Source of the DNA: Armigeres subalbatus
Taxonomy: Eukaryota; Arthropoda; Insecta; Diptera; Culicidae
Direction: 5' to 3'
Assembly: GCF_024139115.2 (NCBI RefSeq)
Contig: NC_085141.1
Span: forward strand, 392,570,632-392,634,631
Length of the DNA stretch: 64,000 bases
Below the pieces are notes generated by a model. The model made no database searches and had not been told where the DNA came from. It was given only the letters and a program-made list of their open reading frames with translations. The position numbers were made by a program, and so were the translations under genes. Numbering within the stretch: the stretch's first letter is position 1; each line of letters starts with the position of its first letter. Of the stretch, positions 24,901 to 37,300 are shown in pieces.

Positions 24901-25268
24901 TGGAATGGGTTAATGAGGCCGGCTACCTTGGCTTGACCCTCGACAGCAAGCTTATTTTCAGGCAACAGGTTGGCAAAACGGTGACAAAGTGTAACGTTTT
25001 GTTAAAACTTCTGTACCCTTTGATCAACCGCCGGTCGTCATTGTCCCTGAAAATTAAGCTTGCTGTCTACAAGCAAATCATCCTCCTCGTGATCGAATAC
25101 GGCATGCCGGTCCGGAAGAGCTGCTCTAAAACCCACCACCTCAAACTTCAACGGTTCCAAAACAAATGCCTGAGGATGCTCCTTAACACCCCTCCCAGGA
25201 CAAGAACATCCGAGCTCCACCGTCTGGCCGGGGTGAGTGTAAAGAAAAGTTTAGGGTCCGTTGCTTGA
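21978..25268 (+). pseudogene. Jockey-like LINE copy B, broken
   Basis: Shares its 5' part and ORF1 remnant with copy A (14.3-15.0 kb), then a damaged endonuclease (VDAVFITETYL-like, SSDHYPVVAEVG with the His intact) at about 22870-23450. A reverse transcriptase follows in several frames: LLDDKKTFDNVWHDGLVYIL near 24444 and GYLGLTLDSKLIFRQQ, INRRSSLSLKIKLAVYKQII and RFQNKCLRMLLNTPP up to 25268. The FADD box at about 24712-24726 reads F-A-E-stop, so polymerase function is lost. Many deletions and stops show long decay. The 3' end is missing. Confidence 0.85.
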
Positions 25269-25335
25269 ATAGTGTGGTTTTGTCCCACCGGTAGCCGAAT
25301 CTTTTTTTTTCGAAATTTCCATAAAAACACCTTAA

Positions 25336-25548
25336 GGTCACTCCTGACGGAATCCAAGTTCCAAAGTACTCGCGTTTTCGGGGGCACACCACTCGATTCA
25401 GAGGCGGCGTCATTTTTGTTGATTTAGCTTTGCTGCGTCGCTGCATGCGTGAAATTATAAAAATGACAGTTGTGCGTTGCTTCCGTATCGAGTGGTATGC
25501 CCCCGAAAACGCGAGCACTTTGAAACTTGGATTCCGTCAGGAGTGACC
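25336..25548. mobile_element. piggyBac-type MITE with TTAA flanks
   Basis: Ends GGTCACTCCTGACGGAATCC and its reverse complement GGATTCCGTCAGGAGTGACC, with further inverted similarity (ctcgcgttttcgggggca) to about 64 bp. Both sides carry TTAA (25332-25335 and 25549-25552), the target site used by piggyBac-like transposases. There is no coding capacity. Confidence 0.88.
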
Positions 25549-25689
25549 TTAAAATGGCAAACTTAACTATGTGTATCAAAATTAAACACCTGCTCCAAGA
25601 AAGTTTATTTACAATCAAATGAACACTAATTTCAATTCGAACAAAAGTTGAAATCATACTGAAACAAAATATAAAATGTATTTTAATGT

Positions 25690-25830
25690 ATACTGTAAAA
25701 TCTCCTTTTACGCTCCCTCCTTTTACGCTCCCTCTTTTTACGCTCAAAATTCCAAATAACGCTCCCTCTTTTTACGCTCCAAATTCAAAAAAAAAACGCT
25801 GCCTCTTTTTAAGCCCTATAGGAGCGTAAA
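25690..25830. repeat. Short degenerate repeat of cttttTACGCTCCctc
   Basis: The motif ctctttttacgctccc recurs five times in about 120 bp and appears inverted at the end (ggagcgtaaaaaaag). It could be the end of a pogo- or mariner-like element, but the limits are unclear. Confidence 0.6.
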
Positions 25831-25954
25831 AAAAGTTTCAAGCATTTAGATGAGGCAAATTTGGATTAGTTTCGGAGGTTGCTTTTAGATGATCTAAGTA
25901 CTGGGGATGTTCTAGAAATATAATTTAGGCTTGTGTGCGAAGTGGTATTAGCTG

Positions 25955-27345
25955 TTGTCATGATCTACGAACTCCACAGAGTCAAGGTCTGTGAATCAAC
26001 CTCCGTAACGGAGGCAGTTATTCGAGAATAAACAAGTTGTGTAACCCCTTCTTGGTATATGTTTGTATTCCAAGTAGTTCTTGTTGTTGTCGTAGGCTCC
26101 AGGTAGTCTACGAACTCCATAGAGTCAAGGTCTGTTGATCAACCTTCGTAATGGAGACAGTTATTGAAGAATAAACAAGTTGTGTGAACCCTTCTTGGTA
26201 CATGTTTGTATTCCTAGTAGCTTTTGTTGTTGTCGTGGGCTCCAGGTAGTCTACGAACTCCATAGAGTCAAGGTCTAATGTTCAACCTTCGTAATGAAGA
26301 CAGTTATTTGAGAATAAACAAGTTGTGTAACCCCTTCTTGGTATATATTTGTATGCCAAGTAGTTCTTGTTGTTGTCGTGGGCTCCAGATAGTCTACGAA
26401 CTCCATAGAGTCAAGGTCTGTGGATCAACCTCCGTAATGGAGACAGTTATTGAAGAATAAACAAGTTGTGTGACCCCTTCTAGGTATATAAAGCCTGTCC
26501 ACGTTAAATTTCGGACACTGAGACAACGTCCAACTGATTTGTAGCCATTTTATCTCTTTAGACAAGAAGGAAAACCCCCTGAAAGTATAACATAAAGCGG
26601 AGAGATTCAACTGTCGTGTAAATTGATCTCCTCAGCAGATCGCGAAAATTTTAAAAATCGCATTGGATGATGGGTGTCCGAAATTTAACGTGGACAGGCT
26701 TTATTTGTACTCCAAGTAGTTCTTGATGTTGTCATTGATGTCAGGTAGTCTACGAACTCCATAGAGTCAAGGTCTGTTGATCAACCTTCGTAATGGAGAC
26801 AGTTATTGAAGAATAAACAAGTTGTGTGACCCCATTTTGGTATAGGCTCCAGTTGTCGTGGGCTCTAGGTAGTCTACGAACTCCATAGAGTCAAGGTCTG
26901 TGGATTAACCTCAGTAATGGAGGCAGTTATTGGAGAATAAAAAAGTCAGGAGACGCCTTCTAGGTATATGCTTTTATATATAAGTTGTTTATAATAAGTT
27001 GTAGCCTCGGGCTGAAAGTCTCGATAATAAAGACAAAAAAAAAGTTGTGTGACTCCTTCTAGGTATATGTTTGTATTCCAAGTAGTTCTTTTTGCTGCTT
27101 TGGGAACCAGATACAAACTCCAAGAGTCAAGGTCTGTGGATCAATCTCCATAATGGAGACAGATATCAAAGTGTGCACAAATTGTGTGACCCCTTCTTGG
27201 TATATTTTTGTATTCCAAGTAGTTTTGTTGGTGTCATGGCCTTCAGTTTGTCTACGAACTCTAAGGGTCAAGTTCTCTGGATCAAGTTCGAAATGGAGGC
27301 AGTTTTTAAAGAATAAACAAGTTGTGTGACCCCTTCCTTATATAT
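25955..27345 (+). repeat. Satellite array 2, about 143-bp units
   Basis: About nine units of the same satellite as at 17.3-18.3 kb, more regular here, for example from 25975, 26118, 26261 and 26404. A 211-bp MITE interrupts one unit at 26491-26701. The last units and the embedded agcctcgggctgaaagtctc segment near 27002 match array 1 closely. Confidence 0.9.
26491..26701. mobile_element. Tc1/mariner-type MITE, 211 bp, inserted in the satellite
   Basis: Perfect inverted ends of about 27 bp beginning AAGCCTGTCCACGTTAAATT, flanked by TA on both sides (26489-26490, 26702-26703). Neighbouring satellite units show the uninterrupted site ggtatatatttgta, so insertion and TA duplication can be read directly. 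Confidence 0.95.
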
Positions 27346-28628
27346 GTATATGTATTTTAAATTAAGCCGAATTTCTATTTTTTCGAATCCCATAAATCTC
27401 GTCCACACTCATGGGAGCAGAATTTGCAGACAAGTTCCTGATGTGTGAACTAGCCTTAAAGTACGTGGGGACCTCAGATCTAGCCTATAATCCGACCAAA
27501 TTTTCCCTGGGTTTGAAACCGCCTTGAACTCGATTGTATTCAGTTGATTTAGGTATTATAAATTATTGTTTTCATGCCGTCGTTTTTAACAGTGGATGAT
27601 TTCGAAATAATCAGAATTATTCAGAAAGACTTTGAATGATTCGAAAAGAATCAAATTATTGAACAACAGTACCTACTTCGGAAGATTTAAAACAGAATAA
27701 TGTAAAATAAACTTAATCTAAAAATTAGAATGTCTGTCCCTGCGCTTCATTTTATTGACGTTGAGGCGTAGCCTGATTTTAAGGAAATACTTGTCTACTA
27801 AGTTACTAATTCCATTCAATCCACTAATGAGATTGGCCAAATTTTAATGCTTCCGGAATAAGCACTGAACTGAAAAGTCGATCAATGGAAAATACAAAAC
27901 GGCACAGATAGCATTCTCTTAAAAGCAACACTAATAGGGGCAGATGTCCCAAAAGGCCCCCCCGAGGCAAACGCCTTTTGGATATTACCTCATATTTACC
28001 GTAATTGGCATGGCCGTAACGAAACTAGACCTGAAATTATGTAGGTTAGGCGAAAAAAGTGTCAAAATAACTTTGCGAGACGATGATTATAGAAACATTC
28101 CCAGGGTAATAGTATCCACTGCCACCCTTATAGCAGGTTCCAGGGGCCTTCGAGGAGGGGCCGGTTTTTATACCATCTGGAACCATGCATATTTGGGTGT
28201 TAAAATTCACCTTTTCCCAAGACGATAAATATAAAATCTATATTATATAAAATCTATATTAAAGATACATTATGATGACCGCCAGACTCACTGGCCAATT
28301 TGTAACAGGTTCTGGGTGTTCTGCGAAAGTGACATTTGTTCAGGGTGTATGGCCAATCCCCTATCCCTTTCACGAAAATGGCCATATCTCTGTGTCTTCC
28401 TGACGGATTTTCAATCCGCAGCCAGCATTGATCAGCATATTAGTTCTAGTTTCAGGGGTAAGCATTAAACATGCTGAACGTAAACGTCACATAAAATGAC
28501 AAGCCGGAGAAAAAATGCATTTTTAACATAGCCTTGGAAACCCCGGAACATCTCCGGTGGCCAAAGGCCAATCTGAGGATATGCATAGGGACAGTATACT
28601 AGAAGAGTTTCCGCGTCCGATGGTCCCA
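27346..28628 (+). repeat. Segmental duplication, copy 2 tail
   Basis: Matches 18321-19339 with few differences, plus a 222-bp insertion at 27511-27732 that is absent from copy 1. That insertion has no inverted ends that I can see. Sequence continues past the point where copy 1 is cut by the LINE. Confidence 0.9.
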
Positions 28629-31600
28629 GTTTTATTAAAATCGGATTTTCCTACGCAAAGTTATGCTGATTTGAACTTCGACAAAATTTTGCCTATCTTA
28701 ACCTTTTTGTCTAACCCCTGTATTGCCGCGCTGAAAGATCGGTGACCTCTCTACTGTTTGCAACAGAATCAATAAAATAAATTGTAGAACACTTAATTGT
28801 ATTGTAATTTTCATTGTAAAACTGAAGTAAATTTTAATCTAAATCTCTTTATATTTTAATTATATTTTTTATCCGGGTAATGTTATGTGTCGTACGAATT
28901 TATGAACAAACCTTTATGTTTCGCATTGATATAAGAACATTAGCTTACACTGCCAAGAGTAATCATTAATCAACAAAAAAACGCAAGTTCTTTAGAGAAA
29001 GAAAAATACAAAAAAAAACTCAAATCACTGGTCTCCAGTGGAGGTTTTGTGGCCCAGACAAAACCCTCATCCCAGCTCAGTCATCTACCAGAAAACTAAA
29101 TAAATGTTTACGTGCTAGCAGAGCAGAACGCCATTGTATCCCGTGATGACAGGCAGCGGTCTTTAAACCAAAGAACAAGAGTGAAAACTTTCTTTTGGAC
29201 ATGCCTTGAATGGACTGGACAGCAGCTATAACGGGTTCATGGCAGCGGTGACAACGATGACGGATTTAAATATAGTACACAGGGTACGCTCCGACTGACT
29301 CCGGTTCCATGCAGCGAGTAAAGCCCACAATGACGACGATAATGCCAAAAAGTGTCAAGTGGGTTGCGGAGGGGTGGGTCAATCGCTGGCCGGCAGCTTT
29401 TCCCAGCTGTATACAATCACAGGCTTTATTGTTCGGTGGGTGGGCGGTGCAAGTGTCTCCGGATTGGTAGCCATCGTTCTGTGTTATGGTCCTGTACCGA
29501 TCCTGAAAGATTCAAAAGGCGGCCACCAACCGACAATGGAAAATTGACAAAGTTTTCCACAGTCCCGGGCATCACGAGCCTTACAAAACAGAAACCATGA
29601 TGCTGGGAAAATCTAGAAGAGAAAGCAACCGAGTAGGAGGGTTTCGGCTGAGGCGCTGTGCTTCGAAGCTGATTGTGAGACAATAGTATATTGTGGAGGG
29701 GCAGTCCTGGGATAATCAAGGCATAAGCAGACGGTCAGTTTATCTGCGAGGGAGAATGATGTCGTCAGTTTTGCTGGCACCGTCGGTGGACGACGGATGA
29801 AAATGGACTCATCTGTCTCCTTAATGGTGCTAGTCATTGGGATTATAGTGAAGATCAATTTTTCTTCCGCCAACAGACCAAGCCCTCGGTAGGTCCGAAC
29901 GTGAGTAGACTTGTAAGGGAACAACGGTTGCATTATTAATAGTATGATGCCACTTTCAAGTTATTCGGAAACGGAAGGGTCCTTCTAAATTCAATTCATT
30001 TTATCTTGCCTTCAAGCATGTTTTCCAATTATAGAATACCAGAGAATACAAGAAGGAAAAAGTCTAATATCCATTTTGATCTGAAAATCTAAAAATTTTG
30101 ATCTGAAAATACTTCCATTACATAATTCTTACAAAAAAGAAGAATCAGATTCAATGTTGTCGTGGCACGTCGCATTTGGATAGTTCAATGAACGATGAAG
30201 CGATAGATGAACCTGCTTTTGGATAATTTTAATGTTCATCGAACTTATATTCGCCTACTCAATCTTACAATTATTACGAGTTTTGTTTAATCATGTTTAA
30301 CAACATTTATGAGCTACTCAAGCACTGTTAGTTATAACATCAACCATACATGAATATTCTCCTACTGAAATGAGAGAATACATCTGGGTCAAATTAATGT
30401 AACCTTCTTATTTTCATATTAGATTTTTTGTTCCTAAACTTGTTCCAAAGGAACATCATTATTCATGTGAAGGACAAATAAGAACAAATGCGTGTGACCT
30501 ACTTCACGCCATTTAGTGGGTAACCAACCGGAAAATTATATCATCCTATCAACATTTCATTTACAAATTGTGCATTTTGGTTTAAATTTTTGCGTGAGAT
30601 ATAATAAGCTTCAACATTTGGTATTCAAAGCATTTTGTCACCTTCGGCGGTAGTCACATTTGTTCTAAATTGATTTAGCATGTCCTATCTTGTCCAACAC
30701 ATCCACCCCCAAGCTCTTGTATCTGGCTTGGGGCATTATTATTTATGATTATTTTACCTGACCTGAATAGTAGCAGGGTCGAACATGACAACGTTAACCG
30801 CGCATCCAACCAAACAGCAGTCAGCTTGACAGTCTGACGAACGCTCACCGAGCGAGGGTAGTTGTTATGTTAATTCAACGCAGCTGGGTGTCCACCAAAC
30901 CTTGCCAACTTGGTTGGTGCTGGCAAATTGCAATGTAATTGCGAGTACGCACAGTCCCTACCACACCCAGACTAATCACTGAATAATAATAACTTCCGTC
31001 CGATGCCTACCGTAAACGGCTCTTGTATTGAGGTATAAAAAAAATGTTCTGATTTATTTCGGTGTTGGGTACCCAACAGCCAGCAGCTCCAGTCCACCAA
31101 AATTATTCGGACTTTCGAAGACTGGAAAGGACGATCCAGGTGGGCACTGACAGTGGAGTAGGCGTGCCTGATTGCTTTCTATTGATTTGATTTTAAATTT
31201 TAATTACTACCTTTATGGGACAGGCAGCAATGGATGCAAGCGGATGCAGAATTCTCGGAAATATTCCCAGCTGAATGTGAACTTTGTTTTTAGAACTCCC
31301 ATAGCGCCCTAATTGGATGTGGCCTTGCTCACATATTGTTGCCTTTTATGAGTTTGGTAACGGTGGGGGTGAGTCGATGCACTGAAAACATTGTATGCTT
31401 TTGTGTATGATACAAGAGCTGAAATATGCAAAAGTTCATGGACTTAGCATTAGAGTTTTAAATTTATGTTTTGAAAAAATAAGAAAACTTTTTTAAACAT
31501 TTTAGTGGAATGATACATCAAAAAGTACTAGCAAGCAGAGACTGCTTGTCATGCCTATGAGGTAGTACTATTAGATTTTCGTGGTTTACACGTGTCCTCC

Positions 31601-33546
31601 AACCTTTATAGAATTCCGCGTGAAAAACATGAAGAAAAATCTGTGTAAAAAACCGCGAACGTCCTGAAAGCGGCGTAAGACGTAAAAAGCGACACCAGTG
31701 TATTCATATTATTATTTTCGTTGGGTGTTCCAAATCTGTCATACACTTCCTGAAAGTTCAAGAATTTCAGAGTAGGATGTGACATCTAGTCATAGAAAAC
31801 GGGGCTCCAACATAAGGCTGATTAACATAACGTTGAATACTCAAATAGATGAACTCGTAAAAACTAAAAAATAATATTCATAAGACTTACTCTTGAATTA
31901 GGAGAAGCTGTACACTCGAAAGGCTAAAAATTCATACGAGAACGATTATTACTGTTTCCAAAATCCCGCATTTGTTCGGAATTTCTACAAAAAATATCCA
32001 GAATTTTCATAAATTTTATCATATTCTCGGAAATTGTTAGCAGTGCCGGGTTTTGTGTACACACACATACACACACACAGACATCAACTCAATTCGTCGA
32101 ACTGAGTTGATCGGTATATAACACTATGGGTTTCATATGGTTTCGTTTACTTTGTATACGAGGAAGAGAAAAAATCAAAAAAAGAGATCGCCACTTGAGT
32201 TCAGTTCATTCAAAGTTAATTGGCTATGTTCCAGGTATTGAGCTCTTCGCTTATGTGGTCGGGTTGGGATCTGACGACCAACTGGCACAACCTCACACCA
32301 CCCTACTTCATCGAGTGCAGTTGCTGATAATGCTTCTGAATTTGCTCTGCATTGCTCAAAACATCTGTAACATAGAGTAACGGGGCTATACTTCTAAGTT
32401 CTATTTCTCAAAGCATACACCCAACCAGAATCTGCAAGATTTTAATGCAATCTTGCATTAATTTCATTCCTTGATTGCATTAATCCGAGGCCCATGCAAA
32501 TCTTGCATTAAACTGTTTACCAGGGTATTGCATGAAAATGAGATCGCAAAGTTTGGAGACTTCTCGATAGTATTAGTGCATATGACGCATGTTGGATCTG
32601 TATTTGTGTTAATAATTATTATGAGCATGTAGTAGTGTTATGAACATATCGTGCATGTATTGGTGGGCTGCCAGATACTTCCCAGCTTCCCAGATGACGT
32701 TTATTATCAAAACAAACCAGCGTGTCCCACTAGTAAGTGTCCTCATGCACAAGCATAATCGGGTGCCACTTTCCGGAAAAATCTTCCACTTGCATTGCAA
32801 CAAGCCGGCTCTATTTTTGGTGACGCTCTTCTTCTGTCTTCATCTTCTGTCTTCTGCCTTCATCTGGGATTACGAACTCAATATCACCGTTTCATTCTGT
32901 CGTTTTTTTCACGGATTTAACTCTGGTTTTAATGAAAGGCGTGGGTTCCGGGCTTATCGGCAGTTCTTTTATGAGATAATATTCCATGATTAAGCAATGG
33001 GATATCCATGAAAACTTCACCTAAAAAGAGGAACAAACCAACACAGACCGAATTTTTTATCTGTTCCGATCAAATTGCGACTAGGACAAATAAAATTCCA
33101 GAAAATGATGAAAAAAATGTTTGAATGCGCGTGATTCGAGCGATGCGAGTGCAAGCGAAGTGAAGATGGTGCAATGATAGCAGGTTACAATATACAGCAT
33201 TATTGAACCGCTTCCATTGTAGCAGTATGTATGCATCGGTAAACTCATACAATGACTAGAGAGATACTGTCGCTATTTAGTCTACGACAAAAACACGGAC
33301 TCAAAGGGATTTTGTAGAATCTGATTTACTTGTCTGATAGATGGTTGATGTAATGTGTGTTATGTTGTAGGCAGTGTAGAGTAACTGGACACTCATATGT
33401 TTGATTGTATTGGCCGAAATTACATGAAGAAAAGTCAATGCAAATTCTTCTCAGTTTGTTTATCACAATTTCTGCATTAATCGTATGCAGAGATTGCATT
33501 AACGGGACCCTTGCATTTTTTAGCACCAATTTTTGGTTTGCGTGTA
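28629..33546. other. Long intron stretch, mostly without recognised features
   Basis: No exon or gene recognised. Minor structure: a CA-rich run with an imperfect palindrome (actcaattcgtcgaactgag) at 32050-32110, a common style of mosquito repeat. Also, ttgcatta recurs at 32440-32510 and near 33475-33500. Short frames at 29352-29933 and 32126-32993 have no family motifs. Confidence 0.45.
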
Positions 33547-33850
33547 CAGGGCGTTTACTAAGTTCAAATACACTTTTAAAATATATTCAAAAAGCTTAGA
33601 TTGAATTATTCCTTTTCCTAGGTTCATTTTATTGAGAGTATTGTTTATAAGGAACTTTTACAACATTTCTCTTGGAATGACCTCTGTTTTGTACTTTTCA
33701 CAAGCACCAAACGTTTCTCGAACCAATCGCATGCAGCACGCACGGTCTGCATGAGCGTTTTGTTCCATATTTTGAGAATTACTGTCTTGAACTGGTCCAA
33801 GTAGCTGACCTTGTATTCGTTCAGCTTCGAAATTATGAAGCAGCGATTCT
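33547..33850 (-). pseudogene. Tc1-like transposase C-terminal remnant with terminal repeat
   Basis: On the minus strand a frame encodes VSYLDQFKTVILKIWNKT, MQTVRAACDWFEKRL and VLVKST before a stop near 33650. The arrangement LxxFKxxILxxW...MxTVRAxCDxFxKRL is like the C-terminus of IS630/Tc1 transposases. About 80 bp further out lies the end TACAGGGCGTTTACTAAGTT, of Tc1/mariner style. The catalytic core and the other end are missing. Confidence 0.6.
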
Positions 33851-34379
33851 CAACCTGGAGTACATGTACCTCTGGGGATAGCTTTGCTGCACCCAGGAGG
33901 TACCTTGAACAAAAAGCATAATGGCAGATGTATCACAATTATTATTCAATATTATTGATAAAGTTTTGACAATTGGGCTTCTTTTTATTTCAAAACTTTG
34001 TCTTGTACATAGTATGTATGGCGATTGGTAAATGGAAGCCAATTGAATCCAGCCCTTTACAACCAGCACAGTCTATGAAGGGTTGCGGGACAAAAGATCA
34101 GCAGGACAAAACGCCGAATGAACAAATTTTAAACATCTTCCACTTGATCGAAACAATATAATAAATTATATGTTAAAAATATGCTTCTGAATTAAAATCT
34201 GTAGAGTGTAAACTAAAAAATGTAGAGTGTAAAGGTTCTGAAGCCACCATTTGAGAGGCATAAAGGCTTTTTTTTTCGAAAGAGTCAGTTGCTTGATTGC
34301 ACGAGAATTTTTAACCTTCTTTTACGATTCTCAAAAGCCTCCTTGCAAGCAGCTCGGAAGCCTCCTTTTAAGATACCTT
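33851..34379. other. Sequence without recognised genes, left flank of minisatellite
   Basis: AT-rich. The last 150 bp contain degenerate gaagcctcc/aagaggc pieces merging into the array. Confidence 0.4.
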
Positions 34380-37300
34380 CTTTCAGAGGCTTAGACGCCT
34401 CTTTTCAAGTGGCTTGGAACCCTCCTTTCAAGAGGCTAGGATGACTTCTTTCTAGCCCGGAAGCCTCCTTCGGAAGCCTCCTTTCAAGAGGCTCCGAAGC
34501 CTCCTTTCAAGAGGCCCGGAAGCCTCCTTTCAAGAGGCTCGGAAGCCTCCTTTCAAGAGGCTCGGAAGCCTCCTTTCAAGAGGCCCGGAAGCCTCGTTTC
34601 AAGAGGCGCAGGAGCCTCCTTTCAAGAGGCCCGGGAGCCTTCATTCAAGAGGCCGGGGAGCCTCCTTTCAAGAGGCCAGGAGCCTCCTTTCAAGAGGCCA
34701 GGGAGCCTCCTTTCAAGAGGCCAGGAGCCTCCTTTCAAGAGGCCAGGAGCCTCCTTTCAAGAGGCCCAGGAGCCTCCTTTCAAGAGGCCAGGAGCCTCCT
34801 TTCAAGAGGCCAGGAGCCTCCTTTCAAGAGGCCAGGGCCTCCTTTCAAGAGGCCCAGGAGCCTCCTTTCAAGAGGCCAGGAGCCTCCTTTCAAGAGGCCA
34901 GGGCCTCCTTTCAAGAGGCCTGGAGCCTCCTTTCAAGAGGCCCAGGAGCCTCCTTTCAAGAGGCCAGGAGCCTCCTTTCAAGAGGCCAGGAGCCTCCTTT
35001 CAAGAGGCCAGGAGCCTCCTTTCAAGAGGCCCAGGAGCCTCCTTTCAAGAGGCCAGGGCCTCCTTTCAAGAGGCCAGGAGCCTCCTTTCAAGAGGCCAGG
35101 GCCTCCTTTCAAGAGGCCAGGCCTCCTTTCAAGAGGCCAGGAAGCCTCCTTTCAAGAGGCCCGGGAAGCCTCCTTTCAAGAGGGCCCAGGCCTCCTTTCA
35201 AGAGGCCCAGGAAGCCTCCTTTCAAGAGGCCCGGAAGCCTCCTTTCAAGAGGCCAGAGCCTCCTTTCAAGAGGCCCAGGAAGCCTCCTTTCAAGAGGCCC
35301 GGAAGCCTCCTTTCAAGAGGCCCAGAAGCCTCCTTTCAAGAGGCCCAGAGCCTCCTTTCAAGAGGCCCAAGCCTCCTTTCAAGAGGCCAGAAGCCTCCTT
35401 TCAAGAGGCCCAGAAGCCTCCTTTCAAGAGGCCCAGAGCCTCCTTTCAAGAGGCCCAGAAGCCTCCTTTCAAGAGGCCCGGAAGCCTCCTTTCAAGAGGC
35501 CCGGAAGCCTCCTTTCAAGAGGCCAGGCCTCCTTTCAAGAGGCCCAGGCCTCCTTTCAAGAGGCCCAGAAGCCTCCTTTCAAGAGGCCAGAGCCTCCTTT
35601 CAAGAGGCCCGGAAGCCTCCTTTCAAGAGGCCCGGAAGCCTCCTTTCAAGAGGCCCAGAAGCCTCCTTTCAAGAGGCTCAGAGCCTCCTTTCAAGAGTCT
35701 CAGGCCTCCTTTCAAGAGTCTCAGGAAGCCTCCTTTCAAGAGGCTCCAGGCCTCCTTTCAAGAGGCTCAGAGCCTCCTTTCAAGAGGCTCAGAGCCTCCT
35801 TTCAAGAGGCTCAGGCCTCCCTTTCAAGAGGCTCCAGGAAGCCTCCTTTCAAGAGGCTCAGGCCTCCTTTCAAGAGGCTCAGGCCTCCTTTCAAGAGGCT
35901 CAGAAGCCTCCTTTCAAGAGGCTCAGAGCCTCCTTTCAAGAGGCTCAGAGCCTCCTTTCAAGAGGCTCAGGAAGCCTCCTTTCAAGAGGCTCAAGCCTCC
36001 CTTTCAAGAGGCTCAGGCCTCCTTTCAAGAGGCTCAGAAGCCTCCTTTCAAGAGCTCAGGAAGCCTCCTTTCAAGAGGCTCAGAGCCTCCTTTCAAGAAG
36101 GCTCAGAAGCCTCCTTTCCAGAGGCTCAAAGCCTCCTTTCAAGAGGCTCAGCCTCCTTTCAAGAGGCTCAGAAGCCTCCTTTCAAGAGGCTCAGAAGCCT
36201 CCTTTCAAGAGGCTCAGAAGCCTCCTTTCAAGAGGCTCAGAAGTTTCCTTTCAAGAGGCTCAGAAGTTTCCTTTCAAGAGGCTCGGAAGCCTCCTTTCAA
36301 GAGGCTCTCGGAAGCCTCCTTTCAAGAGGCTCAGGCCTCCTTTCAAAGAGCTCGTAAGCCTCCTTTCAAGAGGCTCGTAAGCCTCCTTTCAAGAGGCTCA
36401 TAAGCCTCCTTTCAAGAGGCCTCATAAGCCTCCTTTCAAGAGGCCTCATAAGCCTCCTTTCAAGAGGCCTCATAAGCCTCCTTTCAAGAGGCCTCAGCTT
36501 CCCTTTCAAGAGGCTCAGAAGCCTCCTTTCAAGAGGTTCAGGAAGCCTCCTTTCAAGAGGATCAGAAGCCTCCATTCATGATTCTCAGATGCCTCCTTTC
36601 AAGAGGCTCAGGAAGCCTCCTTTCAAGAGGCTCAGAGCCTCCTTTCAAGAGGCTCAGAGCCTCCTTTCAAGAGGCTCAAGCCTCCTTTCAAGAGCTCAGA
36701 AGCCTCCTTTCAAGAGGCTCAGAAGCCTCCTTTCAAGAGGCTCAGAAACCTCCTTTCAAGAGGCTCAGAAGGCCTCCTTTCAAGAGGCTCAGAAGCCTCC
36801 TTTCAAGAGGCTCAGAGCCTCCTTTCAAGAGGCTCAGAGCCTCCTTTCAAGAGGCTCAGAAGCCTCCTTTCAAGAGGCTCAGAAGCCTCCTTTCAAGAGG
36901 CTCAGAAGCCTCCTTTCAAGAGGCTCAGGCCTCCTTTCAAGAGGCTCAGAAGCCTCCTTTCAAGAGGCTCAGAAGCCTCCTTTCAAGAGGCTCAGGCCTC
37001 CTTTCAAGAGCTCAGAGCCTCCTTTCAAGAGGCCTCAAGCCTCCTTTCAAGAGGCTCAGGCCTCCTTTCAAGAGCTCAAGCCTCCTTTCAAGAAACAGAA
37101 GCCTCCTTTCAAGAGGCTCAGAGCCTCCTTTCAAGAGGCTCAAGCCTCCTTTCAAGAGGCCTCAGAAGCCTCCTTTCAAGAGGCTCAGAAGCCTCCTTTC
37201 AAGGCTCAGGCCTCCTTTCAAGAGCTCAAAGCCTCCTTTCAAGAGGCCTCAAGCCTCCTTTCAAGAGGCTCAGAGCCTCTCCTTTCAAGAGGCCTCAGAA

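Noticed and set aside
29352..29933. Overlapping 60-106-codon frames
   Set aside because: No family similarity and no exon-type boundaries fitting the neuroligin gene.
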